DNA from: Rhizophagus irregularis
Taxonomy: Eukaryota > Glomeromycota > Glomeromycetes > Glomerales > Glomeraceae
Length of the DNA: 64,000 bases
Direction of reading: 5' to 3'
Assembly (NCBI RefSeq): GCF_026210795.1
Contig: NC_089430.1
Span: 4,898,001-4,962,000 of the forward strand
Of the stretch, positions 53,349 to 63,452 are shown one piece after another (position 1 is the stretch's first letter; each line of letters begins with the position of its first letter). The notes below the pieces were generated by a model. It did not search any database and had not been told where the DNA came from. It saw nothing but the letters and a program-made list of their open reading frames with translations. Both the position numbers and the translations under genes were made by a program.

Positions 53349-56300
53349 TTATAATTTACCATCTTCGTTAATGTTCAATTGAGAAATATCAACTTGTAAG
53401 GATTCTATTCAATATAATAATTTTAATTAGTACTTATAGTCTCAATATTCTTGATATCATTAATTTCTTTAGGAGTGAAACGAGCGACGGTAACAAATTA
53501 TTAAACAATACCTGAAAATTCTTCGCTTATTATATTATCATTTTGTTTATAATAATCGTCGGAATTTTTTGGTTCAGGAAGATCATTAAAATTAAGTAAT
53601 CTACTTGTATAAATAGCTTCTGAATGTGTTTTGTACGATATTCCTAAACTAGTTGAAGGTATGATGCTAGTCTGTAAATTATTATTTATTTCTTCTGCTT
53701 CTTCGATTTGCTTTTGTAGTTCTTCACTTGGCCCATAACACCATTGACTCAAAATTTCGTTAATTGTTTTTGCTATTGGTCTATTGGATGGATTTGCGTC
53801 CAAACATCTTTTAATTAAATAAACAATTGACTGCGGTACTTTAATATTAAACCTTGGTCTAAGTCCTTGGCAAATTTTTATTGCTAGATTATTATTATGG
53901 CTCATGTCATGATATGGAGGTAAACCAGAAATTAATTCATACATTATTATACCTAAACTGTAAATATCAGATGCTTTTGTATAGCTTTGACCTCGTAAAA
54001 TTTCAGGTGCAACATAAGGTAATATACCATAGACATTATTTTCTGATGTATCGTAATCTGCAGGTTTACATAATCCCATATCGGTAATTTTAGCATAATT
54101 AAATACTAATACATTTCCAGAATGTAAATCTCGATGAATTAGTTCATTTTTATGAATATGTTCAAGTCCAGTTGCAAGATATTCTAAATAACCAAACTTA
54201 TAATTCCAACTTAATTTAATATAATTTGTATCTAAATAATTTCGTAAACTTCCATTCTTTGCATAATCTAAAACCATAATATAATTTCTTGTCACTGGAT
54301 CTTGAGATAGACCAAATAATTTAATAATATTTTTACCCAAATTTACTTTAAAATGTGATGCAACCTAAAAATAGTATAATTAGATTAATAAAGATTAAAT
54401 ATTCAAAATTAATTTAGATAATAAAATAATTTCACCTCATTCATAAATTCTAATGTAACATCTTTTGAATCATTCAATCTTTTCAAAGCCACGAACATAT
54501 TTTGATCTCTTCTTTTCCAATTTTGATTATAGCTATCCCATTTATCTATACATCCATCAATCCAATTTGCTTTATAGACTTTGCCAAACCCACCTTTTGC
54601 AATATATGTAATATTATAAAATTTATCATAAGGTATCCATTCTAGTCCATTGTTAGTATGTGCTGATAGCTGAACATCTTGAATAAATTTGTCAACATTA
54701 CGATTACCACTAGTCCAATTTTTGAAATTTCGTTGAAAATGTATTACATTACATACACGATTACATTTTTCACATCCTTTGTTCAAAACTATCATGTATT
54801 TTTTTGTTTTTGGATCTTGAGTTATCCCACAAATTTTACGGTGTTCGTTAACCTATTAATACGATAAATTAATTAAAATGAACTTTTCAACAATTTCAAA
54901 CAATAATTTATATACCTTATTAAGTTCTAATATAACATTTTTTAAGCCATCTATACTTTTCAGAACTACAAACATATTTTGAACTCTTCTCCAATTTTGA
55001 TTATAGTTATCCCAGTTATCTATACATCCATCAATCCAATTTGCTCTATACACTTCGCCAAATTCATTTTCTGCAATATGTTTAATATTACAAAACCTAT
55101 CATAAGGTATCCATTCTAATGCATGACACGTATAACTATGATCTGACAGCTGAGAATCTTGAATTAATTTATTGATATCATTATCACCACTAGTCCAATT
55201 ACTAAAGTTTTGTAGAAAATACATTGCATTACACATGTCTTTACATTTTTTGCATATTTCATTCCAAACTAACATATAGTCATTTGTTTCTGGGTCTTGG
55301 GTTATTCCATAAACTTCATGATGAGTTGCAATCTACAAATATAATGCATTAACAGAAATCGCATTTTAAGATTTCATTAATTAATAAATTCATACCTCAT
55401 TAAATTCCAATTCAATATTATTTAAATTATTCAAACTTTTCAAAGCAACAAATATATTTTGATCTATTCTGCTCCAATTTTGATTATGGCTATCCCATTC
55501 ATCTATACATCCATCAATCCAATTTGCTCCATACACTTTGTAAAATTCACTCTTTGCAATATGTTTAATATTACACAACCTGTCATAAGGTATCCATTCT
55601 AATGCTTTGATTGAACATTGATTATGCACTAATAATTGAGTACCTTTAATAAATTTATCAATGTTTTTATTACCACTAGTCCAATTTTTGAAGTTTCGCA
55701 GAAAATACATTGCATTACACATGACTTTACATTCTTTGCATATTTCATTCCAAACTAACATATAATATTCTGTTTCTGGATCTTGAGTTATTCCGTAAAC
55801 TTCATGACATCTTGCAATCTAACAAATATGCTATTAATAAAAATTTTATTTTTAAAATTTTATTAATTAATAAGTTCATACCTCATTAATTTTCAGTGTG
55901 ATATTACTTAAATTTTTTAAACTTTTTAGAACCACAACCATATTTTGATCTCTTCTTTTCCAATTTTGATTATCGACATCCCAGTTATCTATACATCCAT
56001 CAATCCAATTCGCTCTATACACTTTGCCAAACCTACTTTTTGCATTATATGTATTATTATAAAATTTATTATAAGGTATCCATTCTAATATTTTTTTAAA
56101 TACTTCATAGTTATCATGCACCAATAGCTGCTTATCTTGAATGAATTTATCAATATAAATATTACCACTAGTCCAATTTCTGAAATTTCGTTGAAAACGT
56201 ATTGCATTACATACATTTTTACATTTTTCACATACATCATCTAAAACCATCATATAATTCGTTGTTTCTGGATCTTGAGTTATTCCATAAACTTCGTGAT

Positions 56301-56779
56301 AAAGTGCAATCTACAAATATAGTATATTAACAAAAATTGCGTTTTAAAATTTCATCAAATAATAAATTCCGTCATACCTCATTAAATTCCGATGCGATAT
56401 TATTTAAATTATTTAAATTTTTTAATGTCACGAGCATATTTTGATTGTTTCCTCTCCACTCTTGAATATTATTATCCCATTCACCTATACATCCATCAAT
56501 CCAATTCGCTCTATACACTTTGTTAAATTCATTATCATTTATAATATGTTTAACATCGAAAAATCTATTATAAGGTATCCATTCTAATGCTTTGCTGAAA
56601 GAAAAATTATGTGCTGATAACTGAGTATTTTTAATGAATTTATCAATATTATTATTCCCACTAGTCCAATTTTTGAAATTTTGTTTAAAATGTATCACAT
56701 TACATATATCATTACATTTCTTACATGTTTTATCATTAGCATGTAATATATTAGTTAATTTCTTGACAAAAGAACCCAT
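53349..56779 (-). CDS. Kinase gene D: TKL-type kinase with five N-lobe cassettes (inverted copy)
   Basis: Minus-strand exons: 56,779-56,378; 56,310-55,882; 55,818-55,396; 55,332-54,916; 54,852-54,436; catalytic 54,364-53,512 (stop at 53,501 if unspliced); one tail exon 53,404-53,349 ('SLQVDISQLNINEDGKL' then TAA). All N-lobe exons are multiples of three with phase-0 borders. The start 'MGSFVKKLTNIL' matches genes A-C in style. The glycine loop is intact only in the fifth N-lobe ('AKGGFGKVYKANW', with 'VALK'). Earlier loops read NDNEFNKVY, KSRFGKVY, KSEFYKVY and ENEFGEVY. All exons are free of stops and frameshifts, so this is the cleanest of the four genes. Likely a cytoplasmic signalling kinase; substrates unknown. 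Confidence 0.75.
53501..54364 (-). CDS. Gene D catalytic C-lobe exon
   Basis: Motifs in order: 'NIIKLFGLSQDPVTRNY', 'MVLDYAKNGSLRNYLD', 'LIHRDLHSGNVL', 'KITDMGLCKPADYDTSENN', 'GILPYVAPEILRGQSYTKA', 'DIYSLGIIMYELISGLPPY', 'RCLDANPSNRP' and the tail 'HSEAIYTSRLLNFNDLPEPK'. The donor TTTTCAG/GTATTG at 53,511 would splice to the single tail exon. The closest relatives are the catalytic exons of A-C. Confidence 0.9.
   Translation of the reverse strand, partial: VASHFKVNLGKNIIKLFGLSQDPVTRNYIMVLDYAKNGSLRNYLDTNYIKLSWNYKFGYLEYLATGLEHIHKNELIHRDLHSGNVLVFNYAKITDMGLCKPADYDTSENNVYGILPYVAPEILRGQSYTKASDIYSLGIIMYELISGLPPYHDMSHNNNLAIKICQGLRPRFNIKVPQSIVYLIKRCLDANPSNRPIAKTINEILSQWCYGPSEELQKQIEEAEEINNNLQTSIIPSTSLGISYKTHSEAIYTSRLLNFNDLPEPKNSDDYYKQNDNIISEEFSGIV
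54436..56779 (-). repeat. Gene D N-lobe cassette array (5 copies)
   Basis: Five exons of 402-429 bp separated by 63-80-bp introns. Copies 3 and 4 (55,818-55,396 and 55,332-54,916) share the same unusual start 'MLVWNEICK(K/E)CK' and 'CNAMYFL(Q/R)NF', so they look like the most recent duplication within the array. Confidence 0.85.
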
Positions 56780-57486
56780 TGAGACTAGATTATGGAAGAA
56801 ATCAAAGAGTTGACTGAAAACAATGCTTTATTCTTAATATTGTCGTACCTGTTTCAAATATTATGGTTTTACAGCAAATCAACTTATGATCGGCAAGTAA
56901 CATCTGGCTAAATATAGAACTGGTATAGAATTTGAACAAGAAGTGAGTAACGTAGATCGGTTATGTGCAACGTAAAAGTCACATGTCTACTTACGTACAA
57001 TATTTACGGGTACGACGGAAACATGTCATGTATAGAGGCCTATATATGTCTGTATAGTGATCAACGTACGGTATGTATGGTCATTTTTACCATACTGTAG
57101 GGTGGGTGATGTATACTGTATGGTGATGTATACCGGACGTTACCATACATTGACCACTATACGTACGTACATAGCTCACCATACGCTGCATGTTTTCTAT
57201 ATAATCTTTATTGGGTTTATTTACTATAGTAGTAATATACAGGGTACATAACGGTCGTAACGTAAAGTGAAATTTTTTTTATTTTACGTTCATTAGTGAT
57301 ACATACAAATAATGTTTTTATTGATTAATTAGTAAAAACGAATGGACAGTATATAAAAAGGCATAACTTTTAACTAAAAAAGTCAACAAAATTATACATG
57401 AGGCTACACAAGTCATATGGTATATTGTAAGAAGAAATAGCAGGTTAGTCTCATTCATCATTAGCCACATATTTTGTGTAACATTT
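56780..57486. repeat. Gene D upstream region with an imperfect hairpin
   Basis: Between about 57,040 and 57,185 repeats of ATACGTACGGTATGTATGG and its complement form an imperfect inverted repeat ('TATAGTGATCAACGTACGG' against 'ACCATACATTGACCACTATA'). The short ORF across it is not a gene. The rest of the stretch would hold the gene D promoter; no motif shared with A-C is clear beyond TCTCA at the ATG. Confidence 0.5.
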
Positions 57487-58400
57487 ACACATGAAATTCG
57501 ATAAACCGGATCTATTGGTTCCACTAAAAATATCCGGTTTATCGGGATATCCGAAAATTTCGATATACTGAAAATCTATAATTCTGAATTTTCAAAAAAT
57601 TTTCATGCTAATAGAACTAATACACGCTATAATTTAATTTTTTAATCTTAGTTTTAAGTCATAGAGTTCATGAAAATGAATATTAATTGAAGATATAAGT
57701 AATACATAACTTCAGCCGGAATTATGAATTTTATAATTCTGGCCAAAATTAAGATTTACCTCATCACGTTACTTAAATTTTATTGGTCAATAATCACGTG
57801 ATCCGGTTTATCGAATCATTTTTACTACAGTGCATATAACTTAGTCCCAACAAAAAAATTTTTAAGCGGCCAAATTTTTTATATTATGTAATACTTAACC
57901 CTGTAATTTTATTGGTCAGATTTATTTAATTTAAGTTATAATTCTTAATTCTAGCCAGAATTATATATAATTTTAGTAATTTTGACCAGATTTACATGTA
58001 ATTCTGGTCAGAATAAAATGGCCAAATATTTAATTCAATAGTAAAATATTTCAACTTTGAATTGCTACTACTTTATTAAAAAATACTTTACAGGAAATTT
58101 AAAAACATAGTTTTATTAAGCTTAATCTGGTTTATCATTGTACGTTTATACTTTATGTTTATCTTTTTTTTTGAATGAATAGTAGTGATTTAAATTTCAT
58201 CAAATTTAATTGCTGGGACTAAGTTGTACGCACTGTATAGCTGGTTAGAAAATTGATCCGTTATAGCGAATATTGAGCTTTTACTAGTAAATTCCGGTAT
58301 ATCAAAACTATTAATATACGTGATTTGGTTCAAGCAAAAAAGTCCGGTTTAGGCCCAAATCCGGTTTATCAAAGATCTGATTTATCGAATTTCACTGTGT
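57487..58400. mobile_element. ~914-bp MITE with GAAATTCGATAAA termini
   Basis: The left end ACACATGAAATTCGATAAAC and the right end, complement ACACAGTGAAATTCGATAAA, are inverted repeats of about 25 bp. Subterminal 'ATCCGGTTTATC' repeats occur on both sides. The right end CACTGTG next to TA resembles pogo/mariner elements. No transposase frame inside. Confidence 0.6.
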
Positions 58401-59823
58401 ATTTTTTTTTCGCACGTTAAAATTAATCATATAAAAAAAGTATACATTTTCATGTACTTAAATATTAAAAGAATAAAAAAAATATGTACTTTGTACTGTA
58501 TATATTATAATACAGCCAATTTTTTAACGATTTAATATCATTATAAAGCAGTTAAAAAAATGTTAGTTTATTTTGAGAATACCAAACTTTATTACCCTAT
58601 AAAAAATAAATGTTCCTAGACATATAATAGTACAGAAAACATTCCATAAACACACTCATTTCCGGATACTCATTTTGTCTGGAAATTGTACTAGTTTTTA
58701 TCTTATCTTGTATTTGTCCATATTTATCCAGAATTTTTAATAATCCATTGATTCCATTCTATTGGAAAATCAATATGAACAATTCAGCCAAACTTATAGA
58801 CTAATTCCAGCTGAATTTATAGGATAATTTCCAAACGAAAGAAAGTTATTTTTGTTTATAAAATTGTTGTTATTATTTGTTCAGTTTTTGAATTTGTTCA
58901 GTATTTAAGGCATATTTGAATTTTGTCAACATTATTAATCATTAAATCTCGTAAATTTTGTTAAAGATCATCATAATTAAGATTTTTAAATAATATTTTT
59001 TTAATTATGAAATATAAGAATTCTAACTGAAGGATATCTAAACCTTGGAATATGAAGCGAATGTACTAGTCAAGAGTGTTGAGGTACTAAATACATCTTA
59101 AATGTTAGACTGATTCTTTAGGACCTCTACCAAGGTCAGAAGTGAGCTTTTGAATAGTTTTTATTTATGCTTATAGGCGCCAGTTTGTTAAAAGAAGGTT
59201 TTTTTTTGAAAAATTTTGTTTTTATGATCATTGATCGGAAAGAGTTCCTCTTCTCCTTCAAATATTCGCCAAAATAATTGACTGCTAACTTTAATATTTG
59301 AATTTTGAATACCTTTCGCATCCAAATGAAACTGGAGTAATTTATGGTGAATTGTATTATAAAAAAGAAAAATCATAATATAAAAATGTACTATTTTTTC
59401 AGGGCCAGAATTACGATAATGTCAGTGTCAGTAAGCGTCTAAAAAGGAAATAGATTCTGGTTGACATTATCTATAAAATGAAGGATCTACAGTAAACCCG
59501 TATCAGTCCCTCCTGAAGCAAAATACTGTAAATACCTATTCAACTCTATAATTGTAATAATTATAAAAAAATATAGTAGCGAGTATTTTAACTTTTTGCT
59601 TTTTTTGAAAATGAAATATTAGTTAGGCAGAGCGAGAACAAGAATAATAAACTAAGCTAAATCTAATCTAAAAAAGTAACATAAAAGCAAGAGCGAGAAA
59701 AAAAACTAGAATATTGTCTATTAACTTTTTTCTTATTCTTGTCTTTCTTTTTTACTGTTTGCCATTCCCCTTTATCTTTATCTTCATGGATCAAGAACAT
59801 GTTTACTTCACTGAAACCCGCAT
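58401..59823. other. AT-rich intergenic stretch
   Basis: No gene that I can support. A phrase near 59,404-59,485 ('GCCAGAATTACGATAATGTC', 'ATTATCTATAAAATGA') is related to 51,700-51,765. The overlapping minus-strand ORFs around 59,136-59,376 are not convincing. Confidence 0.4.
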
Positions 59824-59903
59824 ATTTGAAGCGAAGCAGTTGTATAGTTGTTACCTATTGGTAACCAATAGGCATTAGGTAAGCAACTGCTTCGCTTCAT
59901 ATT
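59824..59903. repeat. Perfect fold-back repeat (TGAAGCGAAGCAGTTG)
   Basis: TGAAGCGAAGCAGTTG and its exact complement CAACTGCTTCGCTTCA flank an inner TACCTATTGGTAACCAATAG palindrome, giving an 80-bp hairpin. A very small MITE or fold-back element is the simplest reading. Confidence 0.75.
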
Positions 59904-60091
59904 TTTTAATTTATTGTACTATAACATTGATAGGCAACAACTTAGCAGCGGCTTGGTGAGATTATTGATTAGCAAAATTTTGTAAAATTCGTATTTGTTA
60001 TATTTATTTAAAATCGCCTAAAAAAGTCACGATATTGCTGCAGGTTGGCTGCGCAACTCCAACGAATTAAAATGTAACATGATGCAGATCT

Positions 60092-60829
60092 TTTTTTTGA
60101 AAAAAAAATTTAGCTTTGATAATTACAAAAATAAATTATAACATAGACGTATACACATCTTCTCATTAAAGTATCTATCTATCTAATTTATCTATTCTAA
60201 TATCGAATAATCTTTTGCGTATCTTGAACTTCTAAAAGATGTAAATCTATTATACATCCATAAATCCGAATCATCTAACATTAACCATTTCTAGATGATA
60301 ATACATAATCCATCTGTCGCACACGTCTCTACTAAACCTGTCTTTTATTTTTACATGATCCATAACTCAAAATTCTTGTACAATTACTTTTACCCATTCT
60401 TTTCATTTTTTTTTTTGTAATTCCATACTGTTTTATTTCCCATTTATTTATTGCATTACATCGTGGTATCTATATATACATTTTCACAAATTCCTTGATA
60501 TCTTTAAACAAAGTTGATGATGCCCTCTTTGTATCATTTATCTCGAGATCTACCCAGTAAGCGGTTGATAGCTTCATGAAAGATTCGTATATTAAAATTA
60601 AACATATCTGGAGTCGCTGTACGATCTGCCATAATCATCTGTACTGATGATCTCCACTCCATATTTATATCCTGAATATTCATTCTCAATTATCTATTCA
60701 TGTCTAACGTCAACCATTCCGCTTTACATTTAATTTGATTATATTTTTTCATGAATTCTCTTGGACTTTCTTGCACCATTTCCAATACACCATATATTCC
60801 TATCGATATTAATATAAACTCATCCTTTT
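60092..60829 (-). mobile_element. Retroposon-like insert (~740 bp)
   Basis: Starts with a T run (minus-strand A tail) and is flanked by ACATGATGCAGATCT (60,077-60,091) and ACACGATGCAGATCT (60,830-60,844), a 15-bp duplication with one difference. On the minus strand a short frame includes 'MADRTATPDMFNFNIRIFHE', which I do not recognise. Confidence 0.6.
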
Positions 60830-60945
60830 ACACGATGCAGATCTACTAACGAATTTGTCATATAAATGTAATGTGTCTCCAAGAATTAAAATGTAACACG
60901 ATGCAGATCCACTTTTAACGAATTTGTCATATAAATGTGTCGTCG
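60830..60945. repeat. Tandem ~65-bp duplication next to the retroposon
   Basis: CACGATGCAGATC(T/C)AC...TAACGAATTTGTCATATAAATG occurs twice (about 60,831-60,871 and 60,897-60,939), with AATTAAAATGTAA between. The target of the preceding insertion was inside this repeat. Confidence 0.65.
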
Positions 60946-61450
60946 GGCTGGTAGTGTCGTCACTGCATTCCGCCACCTCGGCCTCATGGCCTCGCAGTAC
61001 TTACATCCCTCCTCCGTGAGGCGGGGAATCCCTATACATCTGAAACAATATGAAACAAGATCTGAAACATAACAATATAAGCAAAAAAGGATAAAATAAG
61101 GGAAAAGAGAGGAAAATAAGAGAGAATCAGAGAGGGTGTTTCGATGTTTCAGATGTTTCGGCAATTTTGGTAAAAGTCAGGCGAGGACAACCCTCCCAGA
61201 AAAAGTTTTGATTTTACCCCCCCAGATCCGAAACTTCTGAAACATCTGAAACTGATTCAGGATTCCGTTCGTTTTCTTATTGGAGGCAGTGAGATAGCAA
61301 ATAAAGTAAACAGATAGGTTAATAACCCCTAGAAGGACTGTAGAACCACAGGAAGGTAACCGGGTAGGAGCGCGGATCTTTGGAAAAAATATATTCGGCA
61401 ATTGAAGATTAGGTAACTATAAATTAGTACTCGATTTGATAGAATAAAAA
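60946..61450. other. Start of the less AT-rich region; unclassified repeats
   Basis: Composition changes to near-balanced. 'GTTTCGATGTTTCAGATGTT' and 'CCGAAACTTCTGAAACATC' are inverted short repeats that look like transposon-end material. A minus-strand frame (61,164-60,886) contains 'IGIPRLTEEGCKYCEAMRPR', which looks like translated protein but matches nothing I can name; confidence in a gene is low. Confidence 0.35.
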
Positions 61451-61975
61451 ATGACATATACCGTAGAAAAGTTGGCAGGAATCTTTGGCCACACAGTCCC
61501 CGATGTTATGGGTATTAATAGGGAGATCGTAAAAAGCCACCAAAACCCGCACGCAGTATCAGTAATCCCCAAACTTGTAGGCCATATCCTGGAACGTATT
61601 CCAAGTAGCAATTTTGGACCGCATCTTCTAGAAGTCAACCCAATCTGGAGAGCCAAAGCTGAACAAGTACTCTGGAAGCGGCATAAAGAAGCCGAGGAGG
61701 TATACAAACAGGCAGTAGACTACTACAGGGAGGCCATTGACAATTTCAATAAAGCCGATCAGAAAAAATACACTAGGTTCGCAGGAATGGTGGCAGTAGA
61801 AAGAGCTCTCCTCAGATGTGGCTTTATAACGCAAGAGTCCGACTGGGAGAAATGGACTCAAATAACGTATAACATCCAATTGCTTAAAGAAGGCCGCACT
61901 CTTGATGACTCAGACGATGAATCAGATGATGGAGAGGTATCTCTCGATGACTCAGATGATGAGGAATACTTTTAG
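61451..61975 (+). CDS. Acidic-tailed protein of a mobile element, function unknown
   Basis: A 174-codon open frame with 'MTYTVEKLAGIFGHTVPDVM' at the start, a helical middle with heptad-like charge ('KRHKEAEEVYKQAVDYYREA'), and a highly acidic repetitive end ('DDSDDESDDGEVSLDDSDDE'). No family is recognised. The plus-strand frame is preferred to three shorter antisense frames because of its start, length and ordered composition. It lies 9 bases from the convergent zinc-ribbon gene. Confidence 0.6.
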   Translation: MTYTVEKLAGIFGHTVPDVMGINREIVKSHQNPHAVSVIPKLVGHILERIPSSNFGPHLLEVNPIWRAKAEQVLWKRHKEAEEVYKQAVDYYREAIDNFNKADQKKYTRFAGMVAVERALLRCGFITQESDWEKWTQITYNIQLLKEGRTLDDSDDESDDGEVSLDDSDDEEYF

Positions 61976-61984
61976 AAGGCGATA

Positions 61985-62404
61985 CTAATCTGTCTTCCTC
62001 TTTTTTGCCTCCTTAAGGCATTTATCAATACACTGTTTACACGCGTCATCAGCCTCTAAAATTTTCTGCCCGAGTTTTTTGCATTGCCGATTGTACACCG
62101 TCTGATGTCTTTTAGCCGCGGTTTCTTTTTTCTTCTCCTTAGTTTTCTTTTTGATAACCCAGTCTATCCCAGTAAAAGTATTCTTGTGCATACCACAAAC
62201 TGTGCAATCACCATGCAGCCGGTAACGCCCATTTGTGGTCATATCTTGTATTTCACTAGCAGTTTCAGTTTCCTTCTTACACTTTAGGCAGTAAAATCGT
62301 GTCATCTTAAGATTTGAAGTCCGAAATCTTTCCTTTAATTTGTCGTAATATGTCGCATTTAGAGAATTATTACAAATACTACAATCTCTCCGGAGTACCA
62401 GCAC
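61985..62404 (-). CDS. Zinc-ribbon protein of viral/transposon type
   Basis: 139 codons. Two Cys pairs near the start ('CSICNN'), then 'TRFYCLKCKKETETASEI', 'TTNGRYRLHGDCTVCGMHKN', and a Lys-rich end with 'CKQCIDKCLKEAKKRKTD'. The spacing YCxxC...GRxRLxGxCxxCG is the zinc-ribbon layout I associate with small proteins of large DNA viruses and related elements (DUF5679-like). An internal Met at residue 34 ('MTRFYCLKC') would start exactly at that domain and may be the true start. Function unknown. Confidence 0.6.
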   Translation of the reverse strand: MLVLRRDCSICNNSLNATYYDKLKERFRTSNLKMTRFYCLKCKKETETASEIQDMTTNGRYRLHGDCTVCGMHKNTFTGIDWVIKKKTKEKKKETAAKRHQTVYNRQCKKLGQKILEADDACKQCIDKCLKEAKKRKTD

Positions 62405-62420
62405 GAATTCTAAAAGGTGA

Positions 62421-63445
62421 GGAGCACTACAACCTATACAAAAAGCCCTAAAGGAAAAGTCATCAGAGCGTCCACGAGTAGTTGTATGGAAACCAAATGC
62501 GACGCATCAGGCAGATCTCGCAGAGATGCCAGTCGACCCCAAAGGATTCCACTATTTCCTCGTAGTGGTGGAAGTCGCGGGTAAACAAGTCGATGCAGAA
62601 CCCCTAAAGGATAAGACTGCAAATAGGGTTCTAAACGGGTTTGTCAAAATCTACAGAAGAAATCGTATTAAGCCACCAACACACAGACTGGAGACAGACT
62701 CTGGATCAGAATTCACTAACGACCAGGTACGTGATTTTTCCTGAACAGCCTAGGGGTAATGATGAGGTTCGGCGAACCAGGAAGACACAAACAGCAATCA
62801 TACGCTGAACGAGCCATCCAAGCAATCCAGGAACCTCTCCTAAAACGAATGGTGGCACAGGAGTTGAAGACCGGATTGACATCTGTGGAATGGTCAGAAG
62901 ATTTCCGTGATGTAGTTAATAAAATAGATGAAATCTGGCAGAGAAATCCCCCAGACATTCCGACAGGGTCACCCAAAGTGTCAAAAAAGACAGAACTTCT
63001 CTCTGAAGGAACACATGTCCGAGTCAAGTTAGACGAACCTATTTCAGTACTCGGGAATAAACTCCATGGAAAATTTCGTACAGGTGACATAAGATGGAAT
63101 CCCAATATCCGTGTCATCAAAAAAATGATCCTCTCACCCGAACAGCCTCCTACGTATCTTCTTGATGGACCACACGGGCGTCTAGGTGTATTCAGATGTG
63201 CGTACACCCGAAAAGAGTTGCAGATTGTTCCAGAAAATGAACATCCCCCACCTGACTCCGTGATAAGAGGGCAACCCAAAAGATTTGTACCTGAGCGGAT
63301 ACTCCGGCATCGCATTAGGAAGGGTCAAGACCAGTATCTAGTCAAGTGGGAACGATACCCAGATACCGAAGCCACTTGGGAACCCGCTGACCGGTTGGAG
63401 GAGGATGTCCCTGCCTTAATCCGCAAGTTTGGGAATAAAAAATAA
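62421..63445 (+). pseudogene. Retroviral-type integrase with chromodomain, frameshifted
   Basis: Open from 62,421 without an obvious Met. 'HQADLAEMPVDPKGFHYFLV' carries the first catalytic Asp, 'LETDSGSEFTNDQV' the second, and 'QQSYAERAIQAIQEPLLKRM' the Glu, about 36 residues later. One base appears lost in the T run at 62,735-62,739, because the frame changes from the ORF ending at 62,744 to the one running to 63,445 exactly there. Downstream come an SH3-like basic segment ('VRVKLDEPISVLGNKLHGKF') and a C-terminal chromodomain ('RILRHRIRKGQDQYLVKWER', 'TEATWEPADRLEEDV'). Both Ty3/gypsy and Polinton/Maverick elements carry such integrases. Its neighbours on the opposite strand fit the latter better. 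Confidence 0.78.
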
Positions 63446-63452
63446 ATATTCC

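Noticed and set aside
56990-57251. A 64-codon ORF upstream of gene D.
   Set aside because: It is made of the imperfect inverted ATACGTACGG repeats.
61417-61879. Two overlapping minus-strand ORFs.
   Set aside because: They lie antisense to the acidic-tailed protein and have no ordered features.
62716-63315. A 199-codon minus-strand ORF, longer than many real genes here.
   Set aside because: It is antisense to the integrase and chromodomain, which carry recognisable motifs.
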